From Rhynchopus euleeides (lineage: Eukaryota; Euglenozoa; Diplonemea; Diplonemida; Diplonemidae), in assembly GCA_963210315.1 (NCBI GenBank), contig OY723301.1:1054001-1118000 (forward strand): a DNA stretch of 64,000 nucleotides. Direction: 5' to 3'. How positions within the stretch are numbered: position 1 is the stretch's first letter; every line of letters begins with the position of its first letter. Below are positions 11,313 through 21,854 of this stretch, piece after piece. The notes below the pieces were generated by a model, which was not told the origin of the DNA, did no database searches, and worked only from the letters and a program-made list of their open reading frames with translations. The translations under genes were made by a program, and so were the position numbers.

Positions 11313-11630
11313 ACTTGAGGCCCCATCACCAACTAGGAATTGTAAATGGAAAGTAATGGGGGGTGGGTCTGTGCAGGGAAGATAGTTCGGCGTGAAAAAT
11401 AACCTGATGCCATGCAAGGTACTCCCCTAGTTTTCAATGGAAATTGGCCCATATCAACAGGAAATGGCTGGAACACCCGTCGTTTCAGCAGGTTCACCCG
11501 TCGTGCCGACGGGTGGCACCCGTCGACTCGACGGGTCCACCCGTCGAGTCGACGGGTGCCGCCTGTCGAGTTTTCACCCGTCGTCCCGACTAGTCGACCC
11601 CACCCGTCACTGCCCGACTAGTCCGTGGTG
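11313..11630 (-). repeat. Right terminal inverted repeat of the 3-kb transposon
   Basis: Inverted copy of 8641-8954. The outermost bases differ slightly (GTCGACCCCACCCGTCACTG in place of the shorter left tip). Confidence 0.85.
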
Positions 11631-12168
11631 GTGTTGGGGGGAGCCCCCCCCCCCCCCCCCACCAGCAAAAAAACACGAACACAAACCAATCACAACAAAT
11701 CACAACAAATCGTCAGCTGATTGAGGGTGTGATATGAGGGTTCTATCCAACAAGGATATCAAGGCGGCACTTTCAAAGTCCTGCCAAGGACAGCGCCACG
11801 TGGGTGTGTGCTTCTGATATATGTTATGTCATCATGTGAACCCTCCCCAGCGTGTGCCAACATCCCTGACACGCTCACGAAAAGCATGACACGGAGAAAA
11901 CAGGTGCCGAAACAACCTGCCGAGCACACGGGTGGTGCCACGTTGATCCACACAACAAATCGCAACAAATCACAACAAATCACAACAAATCACAACAAAT
12001 CACAACAAATCGCAACAAATCACAACAAATCACACCTTGTCACAACAAATCACAACAAATCACAACACGTCACAACAAATATCAGTGAAAAATGTTGTGA
12101 TTTGTTGTGATCGGGTGTGATTCGTTGTGATTTGTTGTTTTTTTCCCCTGCCTGATTACCCCACAGTT
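11631..12168. repeat. 10-bp repeat array with a single TGGGGTAATCAGG-type end
   Basis: After a C-run at 11646-11660, AAATCACAAC repeats begin near 11685 and are dense from 11950 to 12085. They then invert, and the stretch ends at CCCCTGCCTGATTACCCCA (to 12167), a one-base variant of the terminal repeat of the 7978-8563 element. No matching left end is visible, so this is a truncated relative or one disrupted by the adjacent 3-kb transposon. The non-repetitive middle (11710-11945) has no gene. Confidence 0.7.
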
Positions 12169-14743
12169 GTGTTATTTACTTTTACAAACGGTGTCTGATA
12201 ATGCATGTGTGCAGGATACCGAACGTTGCCACGAGTCTTTTGAGTGCGAAGAGCTGGCTGTTCTTCCAAAAACCTGATTGTAAAAGTAGCACAGTGTTGG
12301 CACGCAGTGCACCGGCGAGGGTCCGTTTTTTGACCCACAACAGGGCTCCTGTCACAGTGGAAAGTACGAGGCGGAGAAGACGGGGCGCCAGCACGATGAG
12401 TAGTAGAACACAAGCCTCGGCCGCAGCGGCGAGTTGCGTTCCTCCCCACCCTTCCCCCTCATTGGCAGCCCCATCTTTTTCATGAAGTCCTGCTGGTTCA
12501 GCCCTTCCCAACGGACCACTGCCACTACCAAATCTCCGAATCAGGCGTCAGGACACACGTCTGTTGCAGATAGGCCAACACGTCCACATCCGTTCTTTCG
12601 TCGATCGCACAGAGTTTTTCAAAAAAAAACATGGGGGGTCTTCGTGACGGGGTGGTCGTCAGTGCATTTTCGTGCATTTCCAGTTGAATTGGCTGAAAGC
12701 TGACGGAGATTGACGAAGGATAACGACCAGCGAAGACCCCCGTGGACTCATTTCACTTACTGGGAAGCACCCTGTCTAGCAACCGTATGAGAACAGAACC
12801 ATCCAACTTTTTTCGTTGAGCACACTTTCAATATCGAGGCTGTGTTGAGTTGACCTCTATGAAAGTGACATGAAGATGCTTATCCAAAAGCCTCCGCAGC
12901 ACGGCTTCCTACAGGGCTTGCATATCGCCACTTCGCCTGCATCCCTTGTGCGCGTTTAGAAACATGGGTCGGCTCTGGACCTTCGTTCTGAACCAGCACA
13001 GCAAAGCTTTCACCTGCCCCGTTGAGGTGACAACCATTCCACCACACAGAGGGGTCCCATGTGCAGTCGAGGTGAACAACCTCAGGCGGCTGCCCTTCGT
13101 GGCAGCACAGCTGAGGTGAACACTCTATCAAATTGAAGGTGGGATACCCAATAGCTGATTCGCTCGCTATAGATGCCGAGGAGGCAGGTGGTGGGGTGGG
13201 AGTGTTCAAAGGTTCGCATGAAGAGCCAGAGAGAGGTGTGTTCTTTCGACAACACGGGGTTGAGCGATCCGAACAGCCGGCAACCCCGCGAGAGGAGACC
13301 GCCGGTGCACCGTTGAATCAAATGAGGGCAGCAAGTTTACTACCTGTGCCCGGTGGAAGTGGGAGTGAAGTGACAGCAGAACGAGACAACAAATCAATGC
13401 TGCCAGAATGTTTCGTTGGAACGAAGACCGCATTTTCTGTCCACCACACCCAGTCTGATGAAACTGTGTGAGTGGGGCGCTAGATCCAGCTAAATGCACG
13501 GAAACCTGCCCCAGTTTTTGGCTACGCCGAACTGACAATATTACGTGGAAAGACTCGGGCTTTGTTTGTGCGCACGAGCGGCAGTGTGCTGTGGCCCCCG
13601 TGAAGGGCGTTGCTGTGGATAAGTGGCTTTGTGTTGCTCTCTCAAAACACACTGCGCACGGTACGTTCTCACTTGACTCTTTCGCTGTGACAAGCAAAGG
13701 TTGTTGAAGGGAAACTTTGCGCCTGCAAATCAGTAAGGGGAGAGAGGAACCAGCGGGTATTCGTCGATAGCGAGAACACCCCGGGAAAAATACCGCGAGA
13801 TGATCTTGGCGCCTGGGCTGAGAGAAATGGATACGAAAAATATAGACCAGCCTTGTTCCAGGGTGGTCGGAACGGGAACGGGGAAGAATTCTGATTGAAG
13901 ATCGCGCAAAGCGCTCAGAGTAAGCACACCCCAACATGCGGACCCCCCCCCCCTCCGCCCACCCCTCACACCCCACCCCTTGACGATTCGGCGATGCCTC
14001 ACTGTAGTGGGCAAACACCCCTCCCTCGATACTAATATGTAGCGGGACGGGGAAGGGTCGCAAGACTGCAGCAGGGGCACGGAAAGCATACGAACAATCA
14101 TGAAAGTACTGAATGATGCTGTGATATCATCGGGTCTGATGAACTGAGCGAGGGCCGGTGCCTTCGCTACCGGAATTTTTTTCGGCAAAGTTCGGCGCAT
14201 TTTCTCCCAAGCACAGGAGAGGGAATGCGCGAGAACACAGCAACGCAAAGATCTCGGTACCGGTGCGAAGATCCCACTCTCGACACATGAACATCTCGAC
14301 ACACGCACACGAAGTGTTATTTTATTTGGAAAGCGCGATTCCACTTCGGAGCAGGCCACCAGCCCAGCCTGGAACAGGGTGGTAGCAAGACGGATTTGCG
14401 GGATTCGCCCATCTCCTTTAGTGCACCGTGAGGGGTCGCCCAAAGACACCCCCCATCCCCCGACAGACTCGGGAGCCACGTCAAATAGTCAGATACACTG
14501 CAAACTGATGCGATGCGCACACACGGATGATACGATGTATCGACACGTGGCGCAGATAAAAAAAATGGGTTGAGTGTCCATGGCACACAGAGCAGGACCG
14601 AAGCGGCAGTGTCACATGTGCATCGCAAAGGCAAAACCACACTTTTATATGAAACGACGGGAGGCAACGCGGTACAACACACAGAGGGGAGAGACGAGTG
14701 GAGAGCTGGACAGAGCTGAAGAGGGGGCTGCAGCGGAAGACAC
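12169..14743. other. Long gene-free interval with dispersed repeat copies
   Basis: No convincing gene is seen. A weak minus frame at 12880-13209 contains EVVHLDCTWDPSVWW, faintly like a frame in the element at 27138-27916. Positions 13367-13545 and 13716-13790 resemble 52318-52502 and 51976-52050, so a dispersed repeat is present. This interval separates the mobile block on the left from the gene cluster and may include the transcription end of that cluster. Confidence 0.5.
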
Positions 14744-16927
14744 CTAGACGGTGTGGGGTTCGTTGCACCCGCAGATACTGACGTGGGTTGGCGCAGTGCT
14801 GCAGCAAGAGGAAAACGACCTGTCCTGCAGAGCAGCGCTCGGCAGGAGCTCATAAACTGCAGGGGGGAGTCCAGGGGCAAAGCGCTGATCTGCAGGGATG
14901 CCGCTGGCGAGTCGCACCAGCCCCCGCACAGCGGCAGAAGGTTCGCCGTGGCAGGCGTAGAGGCAGCGGGTCTGCGTGTCGCGAGCGATATGCCATACGG
15001 CGGAGACCATCTCCATGGCGGGGCCTGTGGTGGTGACGAAGCGCTGGGTGGTGGTGCCCACGTCGCCGTGGTCGATGCATCCGGTGGCAATGCCGAGGAT
15101 TGGCGACAGGGGCTGCAGGCGGCTCAGCCGGCAGGAGAAGCGCAGTGCACCCTCGGCATGTGCCGACATGGAGTGCAAGACGTTCCATCCGACGAGCAGG
15201 CTGCTCCCGAGGAGCGTCAGCAGCACGCCGTTGCTCTGCTCCAGCAGTGGCATCGCTAGGGCCACGCCCTCAGCCAGGCCGTGTACGGTGCGCGTGTCCT
15301 CACCGAGGCTCAGCTTTCCGAGGGTGGCATCGGGGATGCGCTCGTGGCACGTGATGGGTGACATGGCCCTGAGGTTCGGTGGGAGGGAGCGCGTGAGGGG
15401 AATGTCCCAAGAGCAGATGGCCACCTCGCGCAACGGCTTCTGCTGCCTGTCTGCCAGGCTCTTGGGCCAGACGTTGTAGATGATGAGCGGGTCGTGGACG
15501 CCTCTCAGCTCGACGAGAATGCGTTCACCAGCAGAGGTGGGGGCACACTCGTGGCGCACACGTTCCCAGAGGGTGGCAGGCACCGCCACTGCACCAGGCA
15601 CACACCTGCCCTCCAGGCGTGCCGCCACGTTCACCGTGTGCCCGAAGTAGTCGACACGCCCCGTCAGTGCGTTCGTCTCAGCAGACACCGCCCCTTCGTT
15701 CACCCCGATGCGCACCGTGAGCCCGCCCCAGTGGTCCACACGCCTGCAGAGTGGGACCTCCAGCAGCGCAGCAGGCCACTCCGCATCAAGCAGCGCCTCC
15801 TGCACCGCCAGCCCGAAGTCAACACCCGCCCGCCCACACCCGAACGCAACCATGAAGGCGTCTCCGATGGTCTTCACCTCGTAGCCGCCGTACGCTGCCA
15901 TCACAGCCCGCACCACACCGTTGTGGATGCGCATCCCGCGTTTCATCGCCTCCGGTGCTGCCTCCCAGATCGACGTCGACGCGCGGATGTCTGTGAACAC
16001 GAGTGCGGCCTCCTGTGTCACACTCCCAGGAGCTTCCACCACAGGCATGCAGGGCGACGCCTCGCAACTGGCCTGGTGCTGCTCCAGCAGGATGGCAGGC
16101 AGGTACGGCCGGTACGCACGCAGGTTCTGCTCCAGACGCCCCAACGCCTCACGCATTGCTGCAGGCAGCTGGCCCTCCGTCTCGTCCAGGATCTCCGCCA
16201 CTGTGTCCACGTCGTACCCCGCCAGCAGCTGTGCAATCGTCTCCACAGCCTGGATCGTCCGTGCCATCGCCGCCTGCTCCTTCTCCACCGCCTCTGCGAA
16301 GCCACGTGTCGCCACAAAGTCGATCAGCAGGATACAGAAGGAAGCCAGCGTCGCACTCACCCCCTCCATCAGATCATCTGCACACGGCGGCGTCTCGCAG
16401 GTGCACTTCTCCATCGCAATCTCCCGACGCCGCTCTGCAGGCCCTGTCCCGGGGATGTCGAACAGGCCGAACCGCAGCGTGCTCTCCGCCCCCGTCAGCA
16501 GCACCCACGCACACCCCAGCACTATCACCTGCAGTGGCAGTGCCCTTCCGAGGCGCAGCAGAAGGGCCCCGTCCGCCACTATCACAACCAAAGGCCACGA
16601 CGGTGCGAGTCCGAGCGAGCGCTGCTGTAGATCTGTGGCGAAGACTAATGCCAGACACACGAGAATGTAGTACCGTACCCCCCTCCGACTGATGGGGCGC
16701 CTATATGCACAACACACCAGGACGAGGGCATTCACGAGGATCACGCCCATGATCTGCACAATACGCAGTGGCCAGAAGTCCCCCACCGCATCGATCAGCA
16801 TCCACGCACCCGCCACGACCCCCAGCGCACTCGCCACGAAGAGCAGCCTCCGTCCGCTGCGGTCCTTGCCTTCCAGCTGCCCATTCATCGACACCACACG
16901 TTCAAACCATCCTGTCAGGGCACCCAT
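14744..16927 (-). CDS. Membrane class III adenylyl cyclase with a degenerate second cyclase-like domain
   Basis: The product (727 aa) should make cAMP from ATP. The start is the ATG at 16925-16927, just after a CAG. Hydrophobic segments between residues 27 and 207 give about five to six membrane passes. The catalytic domain (about 305-485) keeps every canonical residue: metal-binding Asp313 (FTDIRAS) and Asp356 (KTIGDAF), adenine-selecting Lys352 and Asp426 (RVDYFGH), and the transition-state pair Asn433 and Arg437 (VNVAARLE). Such single-domain enzymes work as homodimers. Residues 500-700 look like a decayed second cyclase fold (GIATGCIDHGDVGT, then FVTTTGPAMEMVSAV) without catalytic residues, possibly regulatory. 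It is the most downstream gene of the minus-strand cluster. The match to class III cyclases is clear; the second domain is inferred. Confidence 0.88.
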   Translation of the reverse strand: MGALTGWFERVVSMNGQLEGKDRSGRRLLFVASALGVVAGAWMLIDAVGDFWPLRIVQIMGVILVNALVLVCCAYRRPISRRGVRYYILVCLALVFATDLQQRSLGLAPSWPLVVIVADGALLLRLGRALPLQVIVLGCAWVLLTGAESTLRFGLFDIPGTGPAERRREIAMEKCTCETPPCADDLMEGVSATLASFCILLIDFVATRGFAEAVEKEQAAMARTIQAVETIAQLLAGYDVDTVAEILDETEGQLPAAMREALGRLEQNLRAYRPYLPAILLEQHQASCEASPCMPVVEAPGSVTQEAALVFTDIRASTSIWEAAPEAMKRGMRIHNGVVRAVMAAYGGYEVKTIGDAFMVAFGCGRAGVDFGLAVQEALLDAEWPAALLEVPLCRRVDHWGGLTVRIGVNEGAVSAETNALTGRVDYFGHTVNVAARLEGRCVPGAVAVPATLWERVRHECAPTSAGERILVELRGVHDPLIIYNVWPKSLADRQQKPLREVAICSWDIPLTRSLPPNLRAMSPITCHERIPDATLGKLSLGEDTRTVHGLAEGVALAMPLLEQSNGVLLTLLGSSLLVGWNVLHSMSAHAEGALRFSCRLSRLQPLSPILGIATGCIDHGDVGTTTQRFVTTTGPAMEMVSAVWHIARDTQTRCLYACHGEPSAAVRGLVRLASGIPADQRFAPGLPPAVYELLPSAALQDRSFSSCCSTAPTHVSICGCNEPHTV

Positions 16928-18183
16928 CTGCGCCACCCACCCCTCCGTGGCGGCCTCTGCAGGGTTTGGGGGTGAGCAGTGTAACAAAGCATCCCCCGGT
17001 TTTGCAACACCACCTGCCGCACTGATGGCATGTTTTTTTGATTCTCCCCACAGCCTGAGAGGGATTCAGTACTGCGGCAATTTGTGCGCACCACTCTCGC
17101 GATCCGCATAAAGGAAGCACGGCACGATGCACACCCCCCGCCCCCCCCCCCCCCATCCGAGCCAGCATACAGGGAATGGGGAGGGCGGGGGTGGTGGGGT
17201 GGGGTCAGGGAGGGAGTGGGGGATCCTTCATTGAACTTCGCGCCGTGCAGAGAGGCCCAGAAGTGGGGGGGGGTGTGTGTGGGGGGCGACGATGGTGACG
17301 TGGGGATGATGGGGAGCTCGGCGTATCTGGCAATACCTTGGAGGTGTGTAGCGCACACAGAGCCCCCCCGGTCAGTCAAACAACGCCATGACATTGTGGT
17401 GAGTTCACACTGCCGCATATCCGAACAACGTAAGCCTGCACCGCAGAGAGCCCAACAAAACCCTCACAGTCAAAGGATGTTCGTTGCGGCTCCTTGACAA
17501 CACGCAGGATTAGCATGGCCAGGGCCTGTCTGTTGCGCCGCCAACTGTTTACCGCCGCACAGCGAACCACCATATTTTTTTTGGCGCCGACAATTACACA
17601 AGCAAAGCCTGGCCTGCCCCGCCAAAGGTCTTTTCTAGTGTCACTAAGTGACATGCACACGATTGCTAGAAGGCGCCGTGTGTCCACCTCCCTTGTTACC
17701 CACACTTTTTGGGCTTCTAAAACAAATCTACTCCCAGCACAACACGTCTTATGACGGGACAGCACGGACAGGCAACTGGGGCCGGCGATGATCTACAGAG
17801 AACCGCCTCAGCCGATCTAAGAAACGATATTTCTTACACTAATCTACGTTCCGTTGTGGCGGGGGAGGAGGGGGGGGGGGATGGAGGGAGGGTCTGGTGC
17901 TGTTTGCAGCGGGGGTATGGCATACAATAAAACACCGCCAAAATAAATGCCAAAAAATAAAAGGAACAACACGCTGCAAGGGCACTGAAGAGAGGGGGCA
18001 GCAAAATCGGGTTACAGGGCCCGACACTACGGCCCGCTGGGTGGGTTACTTTTCCACCCACCCACACACCACACCACCACACCCACCTGCCGAGGCCCCC
18101 CCTTTTTTTTGGCGGACTACCAGCCAACCCTGACGGAGCCCATACCCTGTCGGGAGTCACTCCCACCCCCACCCCCCTCAGAA
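16928..18183. other. Intergenic; homopolymers, no gene seen
   Basis: It contains a C-run at 17130-17150, G-rich patches near 17260-17285 and a T-run followed by GGCGCCGACAA near 17572-17592. The last may be the complement of an A-tailed retroposon end (see findings). Frames here are low-complexity by-products. Confidence 0.5.
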
Positions 18184-21100
18184 CTAAATCGACCTCGCCA
18201 TCGCCCCAACATAGACACCAGGCCGCGCCCCCTCCGGAGTGGCGCAGAGATTCCACCTCGGCGTCCCCCCCTCCGCAAACGTGCTGTCCGCACAGAGCGT
18301 CGACGCCGCCAGCACACCCCCACCCCCCGTCGGGGACGGGGGCAGGCGATACGGGACCCCACCGACACCACCACCACCCTGCATCAACGTGCCACCTCCA
18401 CTGGGCCCCTTCTTCGAGGGGCGGTTCGGGCTCAGGCACTGCAGGGGATGCCGCAGGTCAACCGCACCGCCACCGCCACCTCCTCCGGACAGCAGACCGT
18501 CCCCTCCTGAACCCGACATCACCTCTTCAGGGCGCGCTGTCCCGGTGCTCCCGGCAGATCCGCTGCAGGACCGGGAGTGCCCTCTTTGAGGGGACCTGCC
18601 AGGCCCTGTCAGGGTGGGGTGGATGGGCAGTGATGGGCGGACTGCAGGAGGAGGCACGACCGCAGCAGCAGCAGCAGCACCACCACCACCGCCTGAGACG
18701 GAGTGGCGGAGGACCTCGACACGCCGGGTCGGGGGATGGAGTCGGATGGGGGAGGACAGGACGAGAACCGGGGAGCTCCCGCCGACGGAGGCGAAGTACT
18801 CTGCAGGGGAGGAGACTACGACACCCCCTGCGCTGCACACCCGCATGCCGGGGCGGATCCCGGCGAGCCCGGCGGAGCTGCCGGGGTCCACCTTTGCCAC
18901 GCGCATGTCACTCCCGAGGGACATCCCCAACCTGCCCTGGTCGTCACGCTGAAGGCACACCTCAAACGGAACCTCTTCGTCGACTTCCTCAGGGGGCATC
19001 TGGGGTGGCGGTGTGAACGCCACCCGCTGTCTCGCAACAGCCGCGGCAGAGAATGACGACAGCGGTGGCGACGACGCCGCGGTGGAGGCAGCGTGGTGAT
19101 GGAGGGCATGCTGCTGCGGCGCCACCGCCCCCACCCCTGCGGCCCCACCGGAGGAATACGGCTCGGCGTAGCTCCCCACAACCTGGACAGGGGGGTATGC
19201 GGGCAGCGGGTGGCACGCCCGCTGCAGGGGGTAGTGCGGTGGCGGCAGGGCCTGCAGCGGGGAGGTCGGCACACACCCTGCCCCGCCCCCCTGGTGGTGC
19301 GGCTGCGGCTGCGGCTGCGGCGGGGGCGGGATGGGGTACCTCCCGACCCCACCCACCAGCCTCGCCGCCCCTGCGGGGTTCCGCGGAGGCGTGTCGGGTG
19401 GAGGGGATATCCCCAGCTGGCTGTATTGCTGATGCTGCTGCTGCTGCTGCTGCACCTCCCCCACACCCCATGCGCCACCCCCTCCGCCTCCGCTCTGCGA
19501 TCGCCTCTGCGGGAACCCCTGTGGGTGCGGACTCTCCATGGAACCCACTGGCTGGTAGGGCTGCAGCGGAGCAGGGCATGGACTCGCCGCGGGCTGCACC
19601 GGCTGCCTCCCCGACCCGACACCTCCGTTGGGGGTGTTACGCGCGTCAGGTCCCGTGGGGGAGACGTCCTCCTGGTGGGAATACGCGTCCCGATCAGGGC
19701 TGCCGGATATCCGCGATACACCGCCTCCGGTGGGATGCCTCTGGTGTGCGGTGTAGGGGAGGGGGGTGCCCACCTCGTAGATCGGCTTGCAGGTGCTTTC
19801 CTTGATCCTTACTGTTGCGAGCATCTCCCCCCAGACCTGGTCATGCCTGCAGTACTGCCCGGTGAGCTGAAACGAAGCGACACCCGGGGACTCCGGCATA
19901 TCCCTCAGGCAGAGCGTCGCAACCCCCACCAGATTTTGATTCGCCTCCGCAGCGACATCCCTCAGCGCGATGTGTATCAGCTGCCGCCTGAGGTACTCCA
20001 CAGGATACCCCGCGGCGACGTGCATCCTGGGCAGCTCATACTTCCCCCAGACATGCCTTCCCCGCCCCCTCTCCGTTGGCTTGACCTGGGACCCCGCGTA
20101 GGAGCAGAAAGGCCCTGTGGGGTACATCACCAAAGCACTCTCGGGGAGGGTTGGCACGCCGCGACAGCGGAGCTCTATCTCCTCCACCTCCAGGACAAGC
20201 GTGGGCTGCGGGGATTGGAACGCGCTGAGGAAGGGGATCTGCGCGGGGAGCTCGTAGACAACCCCGAGCGGGGGGTGGTCGTATGACGAGATGGCATCGC
20301 AGTAGGCATAGGAAAGCCCAACCGCTTCTTCGCCGAGGGAGCGGAACCAGACCCCGGTGCGGTCCGCCCCGATTACTGGAGGGGGGGTCATCGCCGAGGT
20401 GTGGCCTTCCTGCGGCTCATACCCTCCCATCCACATGGTGTGGTCGAACTGGTTGAGGAGGTCCAGCTCTGGGTTGCCGAGCTGCACCGAGGCGAAAATC
20501 CGCTTCACCCGCTTCCGCCTCTCCGCCTTCGATGCCCCGTTAGGGAGAGAGCAGCCGATGAAGCAGATGGAGGTTTCCAAAGCACGCAGCGACACCGCCA
20601 CACAGGACGCCTCCTTAAGCTGCGCACGCTCGACATGTGTAATCCCAGTCAGCCATTTCTGCGCGGAGTAGACCAGCATGACAAGAGACCCCCCTGGGGT
20701 CTGCACGCTCTGCTTCGCGAGCCGGACAAACCCCGACAGTGTCGACACGATTGCAGACTCCCACCTTGTCGTGTCTCCGCAGTTCTGCAGGAGTATGCAG
20801 TGCACAGCGCTTTTGGGGGAGGTGAGCCCGAGGAGGGTTTCAGCCATAACCTGTGCAGAGCATGGGCTCTCTGATGCGTCAAACAGAGAGCAGTGGATTC
20901 GGGCGGGAAAGGCGCCTTCTTGGATAATGGGGATTTTCGCACAGTCGTCTAGGAGGAGGTGGGGTTGGATGCCATCGTCCTGCAGGGTGGTGTGTTCAGG
21001 GCACCACAGGTTGAAGTTGGGGCGGATTGCGGAGGCGAGTTGGAAGCAGACGTCCCGCGCGTCGTGCGATTCGAGGGAGAGCATGAAGACGGTGACGTCG

Positions 21101-21387
21101 TCCCGCGCATCCTTCGAGACGATTTTCAGGCATTTGAGATAGAGCGCGTCCCGTTCCACCAGAACGACATCTCCCCCGTCAACAGTTGCAATACATCCCT
21201 GCCCTGTCTTCCACTGCCCCTCCAAAGGCCTCCCCTTGGTGTGGTAGAATGAAATCCGACGCAACGGCACATTCAGCACAATCGCAGCCTGTTCGTAGGA
21301 CGTTAGTGCACCACCTCTCTCTTCGATATCGATCGACTCCAGCGGCAGCGAGTAGTGCAGGAGATCCGTCCGGATCCCAGGAGGCAT
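18184..21387 (-). CDS. SHIP-like inositol 5-phosphatase homologue (probably inactive) with C2 and PDZ domains
   Basis: The start is the ATG at 21385-21387, preceded by C-rich sequence and an AG; in-frame sequence further upstream is low-complexity. The product is 1067 aa. Residues 1-125 resemble a PH-like fold. Residues about 185-381 follow the inositol polyphosphate 5-phosphatase order: CVAVSLRALETSICFIGCSL (for the AVSFRF..SFCFVNSHLAA block), QFDHTMWMGGYEPQ (for the DHVFWLGDLNYR block) and SYDHPPLGVVYEL (for the SDH-P block). The catalytic Asp-Leu-Asn is Gly-Tyr-Glu and the NSH histidine is gone, so it is likely a pseudo-phosphatase. A C2-like domain (about 396-528) follows, as in SHIP enzymes. 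A long Pro/Gly/Gln-rich linker leads to a PDZ domain (about 803-880; GRLGMSLGSDMRVAKVDPGS). A role as a phosphoinositide or scaffold adaptor at membranes is inferred. Confidence 0.75.
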   Translation of the reverse strand: MPPGIRTDLLHYSLPLESIDIEERGGALTSYEQAAIVLNVPLRRISFYHTKGRPLEGQWKTGQGCIATVDGGDVVLVERDALYLKCLKIVSKDARDDVTVFMLSLESHDARDVCFQLASAIRPNFNLWCPEHTTLQDDGIQPHLLLDDCAKIPIIQEGAFPARIHCSLFDASESPCSAQVMAETLLGLTSPKSAVHCILLQNCGDTTRWESAIVSTLSGFVRLAKQSVQTPGGSLVMLVYSAQKWLTGITHVERAQLKEASCVAVSLRALETSICFIGCSLPNGASKAERRKRVKRIFASVQLGNPELDLLNQFDHTMWMGGYEPQEGHTSAMTPPPVIGADRTGVWFRSLGEEAVGLSYAYCDAISSYDHPPLGVVYELPAQIPFLSAFQSPQPTLVLEVEEIELRCRGVPTLPESALVMYPTGPFCSYAGSQVKPTERGRGRHVWGKYELPRMHVAAGYPVEYLRRQLIHIALRDVAAEANQNLVGVATLCLRDMPESPGVASFQLTGQYCRHDQVWGEMLATVRIKESTCKPIYEVGTPLPYTAHQRHPTGGGVSRISGSPDRDAYSHQEDVSPTGPDARNTPNGGVGSGRQPVQPAASPCPAPLQPYQPVGSMESPHPQGFPQRRSQSGGGGGGAWGVGEVQQQQQQHQQYSQLGISPPPDTPPRNPAGAARLVGGVGRYPIPPPPQPQPQPHHQGGGAGCVPTSPLQALPPPHYPLQRACHPLPAYPPVQVVGSYAEPYSSGGAAGVGAVAPQQHALHHHAASTAASSPPLSSFSAAAVARQRVAFTPPPQMPPEEVDEEVPFEVCLQRDDQGRLGMSLGSDMRVAKVDPGSSAGLAGIRPGMRVCSAGGVVVSSPAEYFASVGGSSPVLVLSSPIRLHPPTRRVEVLRHSVSGGGGGAAAAAAVVPPPAVRPSLPIHPTLTGPGRSPQRGHSRSCSGSAGSTGTARPEEVMSGSGGDGLLSGGGGGGGAVDLRHPLQCLSPNRPSKKGPSGGGTLMQGGGGVGGVPYRLPPSPTGGGGVLAASTLCADSTFAEGGTPRWNLCATPEGARPGVYVGAMARSI

Positions 21388-21854
21388 CGGCTGGGGGTGG
21401 GGTTCGGGTGGGTGGGTGTGGGAGAGTGAACCCCCACGCCCGCCCTCACCCCAAACCCCACCCAATACCTCCAAACCCCCCCCCCGCAGAGTCCGCTGTA
21501 GACCCGCTTGTGTGTAGAGAGGGGCAAAAAAAATGGGGGTGGGGGATCTCTGGAGGGGGCTGTGTGGAGCTGATGCAGGTAAGCTCAAAGACAAATGCTG
21601 TTCTCAATATGAGATCAAAACTGCGGTGAAAAGGGGGTGGGGGGGGGGGGGGGGTTAGGGGATTGGGGGTGTGTTGGGATTTCCATCCTTTCTTTTTTCG
21701 TCGTCGATCGCAGAAAACACCCACGGACTTTTTTATCGATCAACATCACAAGGTTGAGAGATGTTGCACCTCTGTTTTCTTCTCGAGTTTTTTTTGCACA
21801 TTGACAGGATTGACAGCGAGGAAAACGGCGGAAGGGGCTGGGGGGGGGGGGGGG
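21388..21854. other. Intergenic with G tracts
   Basis: It contains C-rich (sense-strand) leader sequence for the gene to the left, a 17-18-base G-run near 21637-21654 and another at 21840-21854 bordering the next element. No gene seen. Confidence 0.55.

Larger units (their letters stand above)
8641..11630. mobile_element. 3-kb DNA transposon with 313-bp terminal inverted repeats
   Basis: The left end (8641-8954) and right end (about 11313-11630) are inverted copies, nearly identical for roughly 310 bp. The tips read CACCACGGACTAGTCG and its complement. Next to each tip CACCCGT/ACGGGTG occurs about ten times in both orientations, probably binding sites for the transposase. The inner half of each repeat is unique sequence. 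No unambiguous target duplication is visible. The interior carries two decayed minus-strand genes, described separately. High identity between the ends suggests a fairly recent insertion, while the broken genes suggest the copy cannot move by itself. Confidence 0.85.

Noticed and set aside
11950-12085. Regular short repeats resembling a CRISPR array
   Set aside because: The units are 10 bp in direct contact without unique spacers; it is a minisatellite inside a mobile-element context.
13206-14063. 285-codon minus-strand frame
   Set aside because: Composition is patchy, it overlaps a dispersed repeat, and no conserved-looking segment was found.
15494-16630. 378-codon plus-strand frame
   Set aside because: Arg/His/Pro-rich shadow of the adenylyl cyclase gene on the opposite strand.
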